From Candidatus Bipolaricaulota bacterium (GTDB lineage: Bacteria > Bipolaricaulota > Bipolaricaulia > Bipolaricaulales > Bipolaricaulaceae), in NCBI GenBank assembly GCA_015661965.1, contig DQVA01000056.1:1-7470 (forward strand): a stretch of 7,470 nucleotides of DNA, in the 5' to 3' direction. Positions 1 through 7,231 of the stretch are shown here, piece by piece. The notes below the pieces were generated by a model. That model did no database searches. It saw only the letters and a program-made list of their open reading frames with translations, and was not told the DNA's origin. Within the stretch, counting starts at the first letter, position 1, and each line of letters begins with the position of its first letter. The translations under genes and the position numbers were made by a program.

Positions 1-4
1 AAAG

Positions 5-2221
5 ATGTCCAGGATCATCGCGCAGGCCGCCATCAGAGGGGCCCATGGGTATGTGGAGCAGGCGGAGAGGGAGCTCTCCCAGGCGATCGAGGCCTACGGC
101 CCACAAAAGAAGGTGGAGTTCCCCAACACGGCCTATTTCCTCCCCCTCATCCTCGCCCTGACCGGCCTGGAAGTCAAGACGCTGGCCGATGCGGAAAAGG
201 CCTTGGCCCGAGCCAGGGAGCTTTTGCCCCCCGTCCCGGCGGACTCACACTGGCTCCCCTATCTCGGGCCGGCCCTGGACGCCGGGGTCGCCACCCTGAT
301 CGCCGAGGAGATCATCGAGGCCCTCAAGTACGTGCGGGGGGAAGAGCCGGAGGGGATCTGGCTTGGGTTCACCGACGACACCATCCTCCGCACCCAGGGG
401 ATCAAGTTGGTGGACGGCAGGATGCCGGGGTTCGCCGCCTGCGTGGGGGCCCTGCCCACAGTGGAGGAGGCGGTGGAGCTGGCCCGCTCCCTGCAGGAGC
501 GGAACATCCTGGTGTTCATGGCCTCCCATACCGGGGGCGTGTCCATGGCGGAGCAACTGGCCGAGGCCGGGATCGAGATGAACTGGGACACGTTCCTGGT
601 GCCCTACGGCAAGGACACCTCCGCCGCGGTCCACGCCCTGAACTTCGCGGCCCGGGCGGCCATGACCTTCGGCGGCATCAAGCCGGGGGACCTGGAGGCG
701 GCGCGCAAGATCCTGCTCTACAACAAGGAACGGGTATACGCGTTTGTCCTCGCCCTGGGGGCGGACCTCCCCTCCCAGAACGGCGGCCAGCTCCTCACCG
801 ATGAGAAATACGCCACCGCCGCCGGGGCCATCAACTTCGGGTTCCCCGTGATCGCCGACGTCCCCATCCCCCAGATCCTCCCCCGGGGGATCTGCACCTA
901 CGAGCACGTGGTGTCCGGTATCCCCAGGGACAAGCTGGTGCCAAAGGCCATCGAGGTGCGGGGCCTCAAGATCAAGGTGTCGGAGATCCCCATCCCCGTC
1001 CCCTACGGCGCCGGTTTTGAAGGGGAACGGGTCCGCAAGGAGCAGATGCACGTCCAGTTCGGCGGGAAATACACCGATTCCTTCGAGCTCCTGCGCGGGC
1101 GGCCCATGTCCGAGGTGGAGGACGGCAAAATCTCCCTCATCGGCCCCGACATCGATCAGGTGGAGGAGGGCGGGGCGTTGCCCTTGGGGGTGATCGTGGA
1201 GGTGGCCGGCCGCCGGTTCAAGGAGGACTTCGAGCCGGTGCTGGAGAGGAGGATCCACGAGTACGTATCCTGGGCCAACGGGGTATTTCACATGGGACAG
1301 CGGGCCATCCCCTGGATCCGCATCTCCAAGGAGGCGTTCCAGAAGGGCTTTCGCCTCAAGCATTACGGGGAGATCCTGGTCCACAAGTTCCACGAGGACT
1401 TCGGCGGGATCGTGGACAAGGTGCAGGTGACCTTGATCACCGACCCGCAGGTGATCAAGGAGCCCTTGGAGGAGGCGAAGAAGGTCTACCGTAAGCGGGA
1501 CGAGCGGATCGCCGGGCTCAAGGACGAGGACGTGGACACGTTCTATTCCTGTGTCCTGTGCCAATCCTACGCCCCCACCCACGTGTGTGTGGTCACCCCA
1601 CAGCGGCTGGGCCTGTGCGGGGCCTACACCTGGCTCGATTGCGCCGCCTCCTTCGAGATGGACCCCCACGGCCCCAACCAGCCCATCAAAAAGGGCGACA
1701 CCATCGACCCGGTGCTGGGCCAGTGGCGGGGGGTGAACGAGTACGTAAGGCGGGCCTCGGACGGGAACCTGGAGCGGGTCAGCATGTACTCCATCATGCA
1801 GGATCCCCAGACCTCGTGTGGGTGCTTTGAGTGCATCGTGGCGGTGCTTCCGGAGACCAACGGGGTGATGATCGTCAGCCGCGAGTACACCGGCGACACC
1901 CCCATCGGGATGCCCTTCTCCACCATGGCCGGCCAGATCGGGGGCGGGGTGCAGACGCCGGGCTTCTTGGGCATCGGAAAGCTCTATATCACCAGTGAAA
2001 AATTCATCTCCGCCGAGGGGGGGATCCGCCGGCTGGTATGGATGCCCAAAGAGCTCAAGGAGGAGATCGCCGACCGACTTAAGGCGCGCCTGGAGGAGAT
2101 CGGTGCTCCGGAGCTCCTCGACAAGATCGCCACCGAGGAGGACGCCCTCACCTCGGAGGAGCTGCTGGAGTTCCTGGAGCGGGTGGGCCATCCGGCCCTG
2201 GGGATGGAGTCACTCATCTAG
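5..2221 (+). CDS. acsB: Acetyl-CoA synthase, CODH/ACS complex (AcsB), bacterial type
   Basis: This enzyme condenses a methyl group from the corrinoid protein, CO from CO dehydrogenase and coenzyme A to acetyl-CoA, in the cytoplasm. All A-cluster ligands are visible. Cys516, Cys519, Cys528 and Cys538 form the C-x2-C-x8-C-x9-C set that holds the 4Fe-4S cubane and bridges to the proximal nickel. Cys605-Gly606-Cys607 (in TSCGCFE) forms the distal nickel site. At 738 residues it is close to the Moorella protein (about 729). It keeps the N-terminal region of about 310 residues that contacts CO dehydrogenase and that archaeal CdhC lacks. The ATG at base 5 has no visible ribosome binding site because the window starts there. 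The preceding codon is also open, and the N-terminus looks about 16 residues shorter than I recall for Moorella, so the true start may lie upstream. Tyr522 occupies a position I recall as Phe. It ends 42 bases before acsC. Function is near certain; the start is not. Confidence 0.97.
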   Translation: MSRIIAQAAIRGAHGYVEQAERELSQAIEAYGPQKKVEFPNTAYFLPLILALTGLEVKTLADAEKALARARELLPPVPADSHWLPYLGPALDAGVATLIAEEIIEALKYVRGEEPEGIWLGFTDDTILRTQGIKLVDGRMPGFAACVGALPTVEEAVELARSLQERNILVFMASHTGGVSMAEQLAEAGIEMNWDTFLVPYGKDTSAAVHALNFAARAAMTFGGIKPGDLEAARKILLYNKERVYAFVLALGADLPSQNGGQLLTDEKYATAAGAINFGFPVIADVPIPQILPRGICTYEHVVSGIPRDKLVPKAIEVRGLKIKVSEIPIPVPYGAGFEGERVRKEQMHVQFGGKYTDSFELLRGRPMSEVEDGKISLIGPDIDQVEEGGALPLGVIVEVAGRRFKEDFEPVLERRIHEYVSWANGVFHMGQRAIPWIRISKEAFQKGFRLKHYGEILVHKFHEDFGGIVDKVQVTLITDPQVIKEPLEEAKKVYRKRDERIAGLKDEDVDTFYSCVLCQSYAPTHVCVVTPQRLGLCGAYTWLDCAASFEMDPHGPNQPIKKGDTIDPVLGQWRGVNEYVRRASDGNLERVSMYSIMQDPQTSCGCFECIVAVLPETNGVMIVSREYTGDTPIGMPFSTMAGQIGGGVQTPGFLGIGKLYITSEKFISAEGGIRRLVWMPKELKEEIADRLKARLEEIGAPELLDKIATEEDALTSEELLEFLERVGHPALGMESLI

Positions 2222-2252
2222 GTGACACGTACCGGGTGAAGCTGAGGGACCG

Positions 2253-2258
2253 AGGAGG
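2253..2258 (+). promoter_or_regulatory. Ribosome binding site of acsC
   Basis: AGGAGG lies five bases before the ATG at 2264 and fixes the acsC start. It sits in the only real intergenic gap of the window (2222-2263, 42 bases). I see no convincing promoter or terminator hairpin in that gap, so acsC is probably co-transcribed with acsB. Confidence 0.85.
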
Positions 2259-2263
2259 AAGGG

Positions 2264-3604
2264 ATGGCTAAAAGGCTCACGGGGATCGAGATCTACAAGC
2301 TGCTTCCCCGCACCAACTGCCGGGACTGCGGCTTCCCCACCTGCATGGCGTTCGCCATGCAGGTGGCGGCCAAGAAGGTGGCCCTGGATCAGTGCCCCCA
2401 CGTATCGGAGGAGGCCAAGGCCGCCCTGGGCGAGGCCCAGGCCCCGCCCATGCGTACCGTCACCATCGGGACCGGGGACCGGGCCTGGGAGGTGGGCGGT
2501 GAGACGGTGCTATTCCGTCACGAGGAGAAGTTCCACCGCCCCTGTGCCATCGCGGTGCGCGTCCCGGATGACCTCCCCCCGCAGGAGCTGTCCGCCCGGG
2601 TCAAGGAAGCCACTTCCCTCAGGTTCGTGAGGATCGGCCAGGAGATCGGGGTGAACCTGATCGCCGTCGAGCACCGGGGGGGCGACTTCCCGACTGCGGT
2701 CCAGGCGGCCCGAGAGGCCTCCGACCTCCCGCTCATGCTCATCTGCGAGGATCCGGACCTCCTGGGGAAGGCGCTGGCGGCCTGCGGGGACGGCCGCCCC
2801 CTCCTCTACCCGGCCACCTCCGGGAACCTGGAGGCCATGGCGGCCCTGGCTGTGGAGCACTCCTGCCCGCTGGGGGTCAAGGGGGACGGGGTGGAGGGGC
2901 TGGCCGCGCTCACCGGCAAGCTCAAGGAGCTGGGGGTGGAGGACCTGGTCCTGGACCCCGGTGCCCGGGGGCTCCTCCCCACCCTCACGGCCCTGGTCCA
3001 CCTCAGGCGGCTGGCCCTGGTGAAGACCTTCCGACCGGTAGGCTACCCCACCCTGGCCTTCGCCGTCGGGGACGATCCCTACGAGCTCCTCGCCCAAGGG
3101 GTGGCCTATGTGTGCAAGTACGCGTCGGTGGTGGTGTTCCCCCCTATCGGGCCGGAGCTGGCCCTGCCCCTGCTTGCCGCCCGCCAGAACATCTACACCG
3201 ATCCCCAGGTGCCCAACGCCATCGAGGCCAAGCTATACGAGGTGGGAGGCCCCGGGCCGGACTCGCCGGTGTTGGTCACCACCAACTTCGCCCTCACCTA
3301 CTTCACCGTGGAGGGGGAGGTGGAGCGGAGTAAGGTGCCGGCCTACATCGCGGTGATCGACACCGAGGGGTTGGGGGTGCTCAACGCCTACGCCGACGAT
3401 CGCCTCACCGCCGAGAAGATCATAAAGACGGTGCGGGAGTACGGGGTGATGGACCGGGTCAATCACGGAAAAATCATCATCCCCGGGCTCGTGGCGGTGC
3501 TCAAGATGGAGATCCAGGAAGAGACGGGTTGGGAGGTGATCGTGGGGCCGGAAGATGCCGCCGGCATCCCGGCCTTCCTCAAGAACGAGTGGAAGCCCAA
3601 CTGA
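2264..3604 (+). CDS. acsC: Corrinoid iron-sulfur protein large (gamma) subunit, AcsC
   Basis: This is the large subunit of the heterodimeric corrinoid iron-sulfur protein. It carries the methyl group on cobalt between the methyltransferase AcsE and the A-cluster of AcsB. The N-terminal domain holds a 4Fe-4S cluster bound by Cys19, Cys22, Cys27 and Cys44 (NCRDCGFPTC and QCP). The cluster serves reductive activation of the cobalt. A TIM-barrel region follows (roughly residues 90-325). A C-terminal cobamide-binding domain comes next; it includes the TTNFALTY stretch from Thr339 and the near-terminal IIIPGLVAVLK and GWEVIVGP segments typical of the family. At 446 residues it has the length I recall for the Moorella protein and shows no break. 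The ATG start is set by the AGGAGG site five bases upstream. Its 3' end overlaps the probable start of acsV. Confidence 0.97.
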   Translation: MAKRLTGIEIYKLLPRTNCRDCGFPTCMAFAMQVAAKKVALDQCPHVSEEAKAALGEAQAPPMRTVTIGTGDRAWEVGGETVLFRHEEKFHRPCAIAVRVPDDLPPQELSARVKEATSLRFVRIGQEIGVNLIAVEHRGGDFPTAVQAAREASDLPLMLICEDPDLLGKALAACGDGRPLLYPATSGNLEAMAALAVEHSCPLGVKGDGVEGLAALTGKLKELGVEDLVLDPGARGLLPTLTALVHLRRLALVKTFRPVGYPTLAFAVGDDPYELLAQGVAYVCKYASVVVFPPIGPELALPLLAARQNIYTDPQVPNAIEAKLYEVGGPGPDSPVLVTTNFALTYFTVEGEVERSKVPAYIAVIDTEGLGVLNAYADDRLTAEKIIKTVREYGVMDRVNHGKIIIPGLVAVLKMEIQEETGWEVIVGPEDAAGIPAFLKNEWKPN

Positions 3605-5508
3605 GTGGGAAGCGGGAATACCGGGTGACCTTCCTCCCTGGGGGGAAGGAGGCGCGGGTAGCGGCGAGGGCGACTTTGCTTGCCGCGGCGGCCGCCGCCG
3701 GGGTGGAGCTCCCCAGCGTGTGCGGCGGGGAGGGGATCTGTGGCCGCTGCCGGCTGATCGTGCGGCAGGGCCAGGTGGAGGCCGCCCCCACCCTGCACCT
3801 GTCGCGGGAGGAGATCAAACGGGGGTACGTGCTCGCCTGCCAGGCGGTGGTGCGGGGGGATGCCGTGGTGGAGGTGCCGCCAGAGTCACGGGCCGGCCGG
3901 GAGGCTGTGGTGGACCTGGACGCCCGGGAGTTCCTGGCCCCGGAGGCCGAGGCCGGCGAGAAGTTCCCCCGGGAGCCCCTGGTGGAAAAACTCTTCCTCT
4001 CCCTGCCGCCGCCCACCCTGGAGGACAACCTGGGCGACCAGGAGCGCCTGTTCCGCGAGATCCGCCGCTTCCGCCCTGCCCCTATCCTCCAGGCCGGCCT
4101 CAAGGTCCTCCAGTCCCTCCCCGCCCTGTTGCGCGATAGCCGCTGGCGGGTGACCGCCACCCTGGCCCAACGGGGCGGCACGGTGGAGCTGCTGCAGGTG
4201 GAGCCCGGCGACCGCGCCGGGACGACCTACGGGGCGGCGATCGACGTGGGCACCTCCACCGTGGTGGCGCACCTTATAGACCTCAACTCCGGGGAGACCC
4301 TGGACGCGGAGGCCAAGTACAACTCCCAGCGGGCGTACGGGGAGGAGGTGACCCGCCGCATCATCGCCGCCGAGCGCCAGGGCCCCACCCGGCTCCAGGC
4401 CCTGGTGGTGGAGGACATAAACGACCTGGTGTCCCTGATGGTGGACCGGCAGGGGATCAAGCTCTCCGACGTGGTGGCGGTGCTCTGTGCCGGCAACACC
4501 GCCATGGTCCATTTCCTGCTGCGGCTCCCTCCGGGGGCACTGCGGCGGCACCCGTATGTGGCGGCGGCCTTGGCGCCGCCCCCGGTGCGGGCGGCGGAGG
4601 TGGGGATCCGCATCAACCCCCGGGGGCTCCTGTATCTGCTGCCCGGGATCGGGGGCTGGGTGGGGGGGGATATCACCGCCGGCATCCTGGCCACCGGACT
4701 TCACAAGTGCGAAGGGCTGGCCCTGCTCATCGACATCGGCACCAACGGGGAGATCGTGCTCGGATCCAAGGACTGGGTGGTGGCCTGTTCCGCCTCGGCC
4801 GGGCCGGCGTTCGAGGGGGCGGGGGTGACCTGCGGCATGCGCGCCAGCCGGGGGGCCATCGCCCAGGTGGAGATCCACCCCACTGGCGTCCGCTACCGCA
4901 CCGTGGGGGATGCGCCGCCCCAGGGGCTGTGCGGCTCCGGGCTGATCGACGCCATCGCCGGCCTGTTCCGGGCCGGCTACATCGACCGGGCCGGCCGCCT
5001 CAGACCGGATGCGAAGCTGGTGCGGGAACGGGCCGGGGAACTGGCGTTCGTCCTCGTCCCCGCCGGGGAAGCCCCCCGGGAGATCGTGATCACCCAGCGC
5101 GACATCGAAAACGCCCTGCGGGCCAAGGCCGCCATCTACGCCGGGGTGTCCATCCTGTTGCGGGAAATGGGCGTGCGGCCCCGGGATCTGTCCCGGATCT
5201 ACCTCGCCGGCGCGTTCGGCAGCCACCTGGATCTGCGCAACGCCGTGACCCTGGGGTTGATCCCGGACGTGCCCCTGGAGCGGGTCCATTTCCTGGGGAA
5301 CACCGCCCTGGCCGGGGCCAAGCTGGCCCTCCTCTCCCGAACCGCCTGGGAGGAGGCCCAACGGATCGCCGCCGGGGTTACCTACTACGACCTCATCTCC
5401 TGCCCCTACTACTACGACGAGTTCATGGCCGCCAAGTTCCTCCCCCACACCGATCTAGCTCGGTTTCCCACGGTGCGAGGGGCGCTTAGGTTGGGGGAGC
5501 CGGTATGA
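3589..5508 (+). CDS. acsV: Reductive activator of corrinoid iron-sulfur protein (RACo, AcsV/Orf7)
   Basis: This ATP-dependent activator re-reduces the corrinoid protein when its cobalt has slipped to inactive Co(II). Numbered from the GTG at 3589 (639 residues), the N-terminus is a 2Fe-2S ferredoxin domain with ligands Cys45, Cys51, Cys54 and Cys84 (SVCGGEGICGRC, then ACQ). A linker and a middle domain follow. The C-terminal ASKHA/actin-like ATPase domain starts near residue 215, with phosphate motifs AIDVGTST (Asp219) and LLIDIGTNGE (Asp382), the ASAGPAFEGAG segment and GAFGSHLDLRNA near the end. The frame is open back to an ATG at 3529, but that would add about 20 unrelated residues inside acsC, so I reject it. 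Candidate starts are GTG 3589 (16-base overlap with acsC) and CTG 3601, which forms a CTGA overlap with the acsC stop. The domain's first strand (EYRVTFLP) follows directly. GTG is my working choice. Family assignment is firm; the start is uncertain. Confidence 0.95.
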   Translation: MEAQLSGKREYRVTFLPGGKEARVAARATLLAAAAAAGVELPSVCGGEGICGRCRLIVRQGQVEAAPTLHLSREEIKRGYVLACQAVVRGDAVVEVPPESRAGREAVVDLDAREFLAPEAEAGEKFPREPLVEKLFLSLPPPTLEDNLGDQERLFREIRRFRPAPILQAGLKVLQSLPALLRDSRWRVTATLAQRGGTVELLQVEPGDRAGTTYGAAIDVGTSTVVAHLIDLNSGETLDAEAKYNSQRAYGEEVTRRIIAAERQGPTRLQALVVEDINDLVSLMVDRQGIKLSDVVAVLCAGNTAMVHFLLRLPPGALRRHPYVAAALAPPPVRAAEVGIRINPRGLLYLLPGIGGWVGGDITAGILATGLHKCEGLALLIDIGTNGEIVLGSKDWVVACSASAGPAFEGAGVTCGMRASRGAIAQVEIHPTGVRYRTVGDAPPQGLCGSGLIDAIAGLFRAGYIDRAGRLRPDAKLVRERAGELAFVLVPAGEAPREIVITQRDIENALRAKAAIYAGVSILLREMGVRPRDLSRIYLAGAFGSHLDLRNAVTLGLIPDVPLERVHFLGNTALAGAKLALLSRTAWEEAQRIAAGVTYYDLISCPYYYDEFMAAKFLPHTDLARFPTVRGALRLGEPV

Positions 5509-6254
5509 AGCCGCAGGTGATCGCCGTGGCCGGGAAGGGGGGCACCGGGAAGACCACCCTGGCCGCCCTGATCATCCAGGCCCTGCGCGTCCCCGGGCCG
5601 GTGCTGGCGGTGGACGCCGATCCCAACTGCAACTTGGGGGAGGCCCTGGGCCTCAAAGTGGAGCGGACCATCGGCCAACTGCGGGACGAGGTGTTGGAGC
5701 AGATCTCCGAGCTACCCCCCGGGGTGCCCAAGGACCAGCTGTTGGAGCTGGGGCTGCACCAGTGTCTGGTGGAGGACCAGGGGTTGGACCTCCTGTCCAT
5801 GGGCCACGGGGAAGGCCCCCGCTGCTATTGCATGGTGAACCATGTACTGCGTCGGGTCATCGACTCCCTGGCGGGGAATTATCGCTACGTGGTCCTGGAC
5901 AACGAGGCGGGGATGGAGCACCTGTCGCGGCGGACCACCCAGGATGTGGACGTGTTGTTGGTGGTGGCAGAGCCCACCCCGGTGTCGCTGCGGGCGGCGC
6001 GGCGGATCAAGGACATCGCCGAGGACTTGGGGATCCGGGTGGGGAAGAAGTTCCTGGTGATAAACCGCGTGCGCGGTGAACTGCCCCAGGTGGAGGAGTC
6101 GGGCCTGCCCCTGTTGGGGACCGTCCCCTACGACCCCCAGGTGGAAGAGCTGTCCGCCCGGGGGCGGCCGCTCGCGGGGCTCCCCCCAGAGTCGCCGGCC
6201 AGCCGGGCCGTGCAGGGGCTGCTCGGGAAGCTGAGCATAGGAAAGGAGGGCTGA
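5505..6254 (+). CDS. cooC: CooC/AcsF-type nickel-insertion ATPase
   Basis: This is a MinD/SIMIBI-class ATPase of the CooC family. These proteins bind nickel at a dimer interface and mature the nickel sites of CO dehydrogenase or acetyl-CoA synthase. Visible motifs are the deviant Walker A GKGGTGKTT (signature Lys11, catalytic Lys16), VDADPNCN (Asp37, Asp39), the family-defining Cys107-Tyr-Cys109 pair that binds nickel or zinc across the dimer, and the switch II stretch DNEAGMEHLSRR from Asp132. Its 249 residues are normal for the family. The ATG overlaps the acsV stop (ATGA), with a GGGGAG ribosome binding site at 5494-5499. Its place between acsV and acsD matches the CooC-like gene of the Moorella acs operon, which suggests service to the AcsB A-cluster (an AcsF role). 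The sequence cannot separate AcsF from a CO dehydrogenase-specific CooC. It should be cytoplasmic; I see no membrane segment. Confidence 0.93.
   Translation: MKPQVIAVAGKGGTGKTTLAALIIQALRVPGPVLAVDADPNCNLGEALGLKVERTIGQLRDEVLEQISELPPGVPKDQLLELGLHQCLVEDQGLDLLSMGHGEGPRCYCMVNHVLRRVIDSLAGNYRYVVLDNEAGMEHLSRRTTQDVDVLLVVAEPTPVSLRAARRIKDIAEDLGIRVGKKFLVINRVRGELPQVEESGLPLLGTVPYDPQVEELSARGRPLAGLPPESPASRAVQGLLGKLSIGKEG
6242..6249 (+). promoter_or_regulatory. Ribosome binding site of acsD
   Basis: AAAGGAGG, a near-perfect match to the anti-Shine-Dalgarno sequence, lies four bases before the ATG at 6254 and inside the last codons of the preceding gene. It confirms the TGATG stop-start overlap as the real acsD start. 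It is the strongest such site in the window. Confidence 0.88.
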
Positions 6255-7231
6255 TGGCGATCGAGGTCCCAGACGTGCGGGAGAGCTTCTCCCAGGCCAT
6301 CTACACCGTGACCTTAGGGGCTACCCCGCAGGAGGGCGGCACCCGGGAACGGCTGATCACCGTGGGGGGAGAGCGGGCCCTGCCATTCCACCACTTCGAC
6401 GGGGAGATCCCCCACCCCCCGGTGGTGGCCATGGAGGTGTGGGACATCCCGCCCCAGGATTGGCCCCCGGTGGTGCGGGCGCCGTTCCAGGACGTGTTCG
6501 ATGACCCCGGGGAGTGGGCCAAGAAGTGCGTGGAGGAGTATGGGGCCGCCCTCATCTGTCTCAGGCTGGTGGGCTGCGATCCCAACGGGGCAAACAGGTC
6601 CCCGCAGGAGGCGGTCCAGGCGGTGCGGCGGGTACTGGAAGCGGTGAAAGTGCCGCTCATCATCTGGGGCTGCGGGGTCCCGGACAAGGACAACGACGTG
6701 TTCCCCAGCGTGGCCGAGGCTGCACAGGGGGAGAACTGCCTCCTCGGCACCATCACCGAGGACAACTACAAGACCCTCACCGCCCTGGCCACCGCCTACG
6801 GCCACAAGGTGATCGCCGAGTCCCCGGTGGACATCAACATCGCCAAGCAGGTGAACATCCTGGCCATGGACGCCGGCTTCCCCTTGGAAGGGCTGGTGAT
6901 GTACCCGTCCACCGCGGCCTTGGGGTACGGGTTGGAGTACGTGTACACCATCATGGAGCGCACCCGGATCGCCGGGCTGCGGGGGGACAAACTGATGGCC
7001 ATGCCCATGCTGGTGGACGTGGGCCGGGAGGTGTGGGGGGTGAAGGAGGCCCGGGCCCCCGTGGAGGAACAGCCCGAGTGGGGCGATGAGCGGGCGCGGG
7101 GGCCGTTCTGGGAGGCGGCCACCGCCTACACCTACCTCCTGGCCGGGGCGGACATCCTGATCATGCGGCATCCCGAGGCTGTCAGGGCCACCAAACTCGC
7201 CATCGGAAAGCTCATGGGGGAGGGAGCATGA
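6254..7231 (+). CDS. acsD: Corrinoid iron-sulfur protein small (delta) subunit, AcsD
   Basis: This TIM-barrel subunit pairs with AcsC to enclose the cobamide and helps dock the methyltransferase AcsE. It has no iron-sulfur ligand motif, as expected. Segments that match the AcsD sequences I remember are LPFHHFDGEIP, the MEVWDIPPQDWP stretch, FDDPGEWAKKCVEEYGA, DPNGANRS, SPVDINIAKQVNIL, ALGYGLEYVYTIMERTR and the C-terminal ILIMRHPEAV. Its 325 residues compare with about 323 in Moorella, so it is complete. The ATG shares its A with the preceding TGA (TGATG) and has a near-perfect ribosome binding site. Its last bases overlap the acsE start. As in Moorella, it is separated from acsC by acsV and the nickel ATPase gene. 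Confidence 0.97.
   Translation: MAIEVPDVRESFSQAIYTVTLGATPQEGGTRERLITVGGERALPFHHFDGEIPHPPVVAMEVWDIPPQDWPPVVRAPFQDVFDDPGEWAKKCVEEYGAALICLRLVGCDPNGANRSPQEAVQAVRRVLEAVKVPLIIWGCGVPDKDNDVFPSVAEAAQGENCLLGTITEDNYKTLTALATAYGHKVIAESPVDINIAKQVNILAMDAGFPLEGLVMYPSTAALGYGLEYVYTIMERTRIAGLRGDKLMAMPMLVDVGREVWGVKEARAPVEEQPEWGDERARGPFWEAATAYTYLLAGADILIMRHPEAVRATKLAIGKLMGEGA

Noticed and set aside
245..2191. Very long open frame (648 codons) on the minus strand opposite acsB.
   Set aside because: It is a shadow of acsB caused by high G+C at third codon positions, which removes stop codons on the opposite strand. The translation is low-complexity, rich in Gly, His, Leu, Pro and Asp, with no recognisable motif, while the plus-strand product has all acetyl-CoA synthase motifs.
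2222..2263. Possible terminator or regulatory element in the acsB-acsC gap, including the near-palindrome GGTGACACGTACC.
   Set aside because: The symmetry is imperfect and short, no U-tract follows, and most of the 3' part of the gap is the acsC ribosome binding site.
3529..3588. Upstream ATG at 3529 as the start of acsV.
   Set aside because: It would give an N-terminal extension read out of frame through the conserved C-terminus of acsC. The extra residues resemble nothing in RACo proteins and there is no suitable ribosome binding site.
3681..3700. Run of GCC/GCG codons resembling a simple repeat.
   Set aside because: It encodes the Ala-rich helix of the ferredoxin domain (TLLAAAAAAGVELP), which aligns with the usual TLLEAA-AGV segment of such domains; it looks like codon bias, not a functional repeat.
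3886..5448. Long minus-strand open frame (520 codons) opposite acsV.
   Set aside because: Same third-position G+C effect; its composition is biased (Gly, His, Pro, Gln rich) and it lies wholly inside a gene with clear ferredoxin and ATPase motifs on the plus strand.
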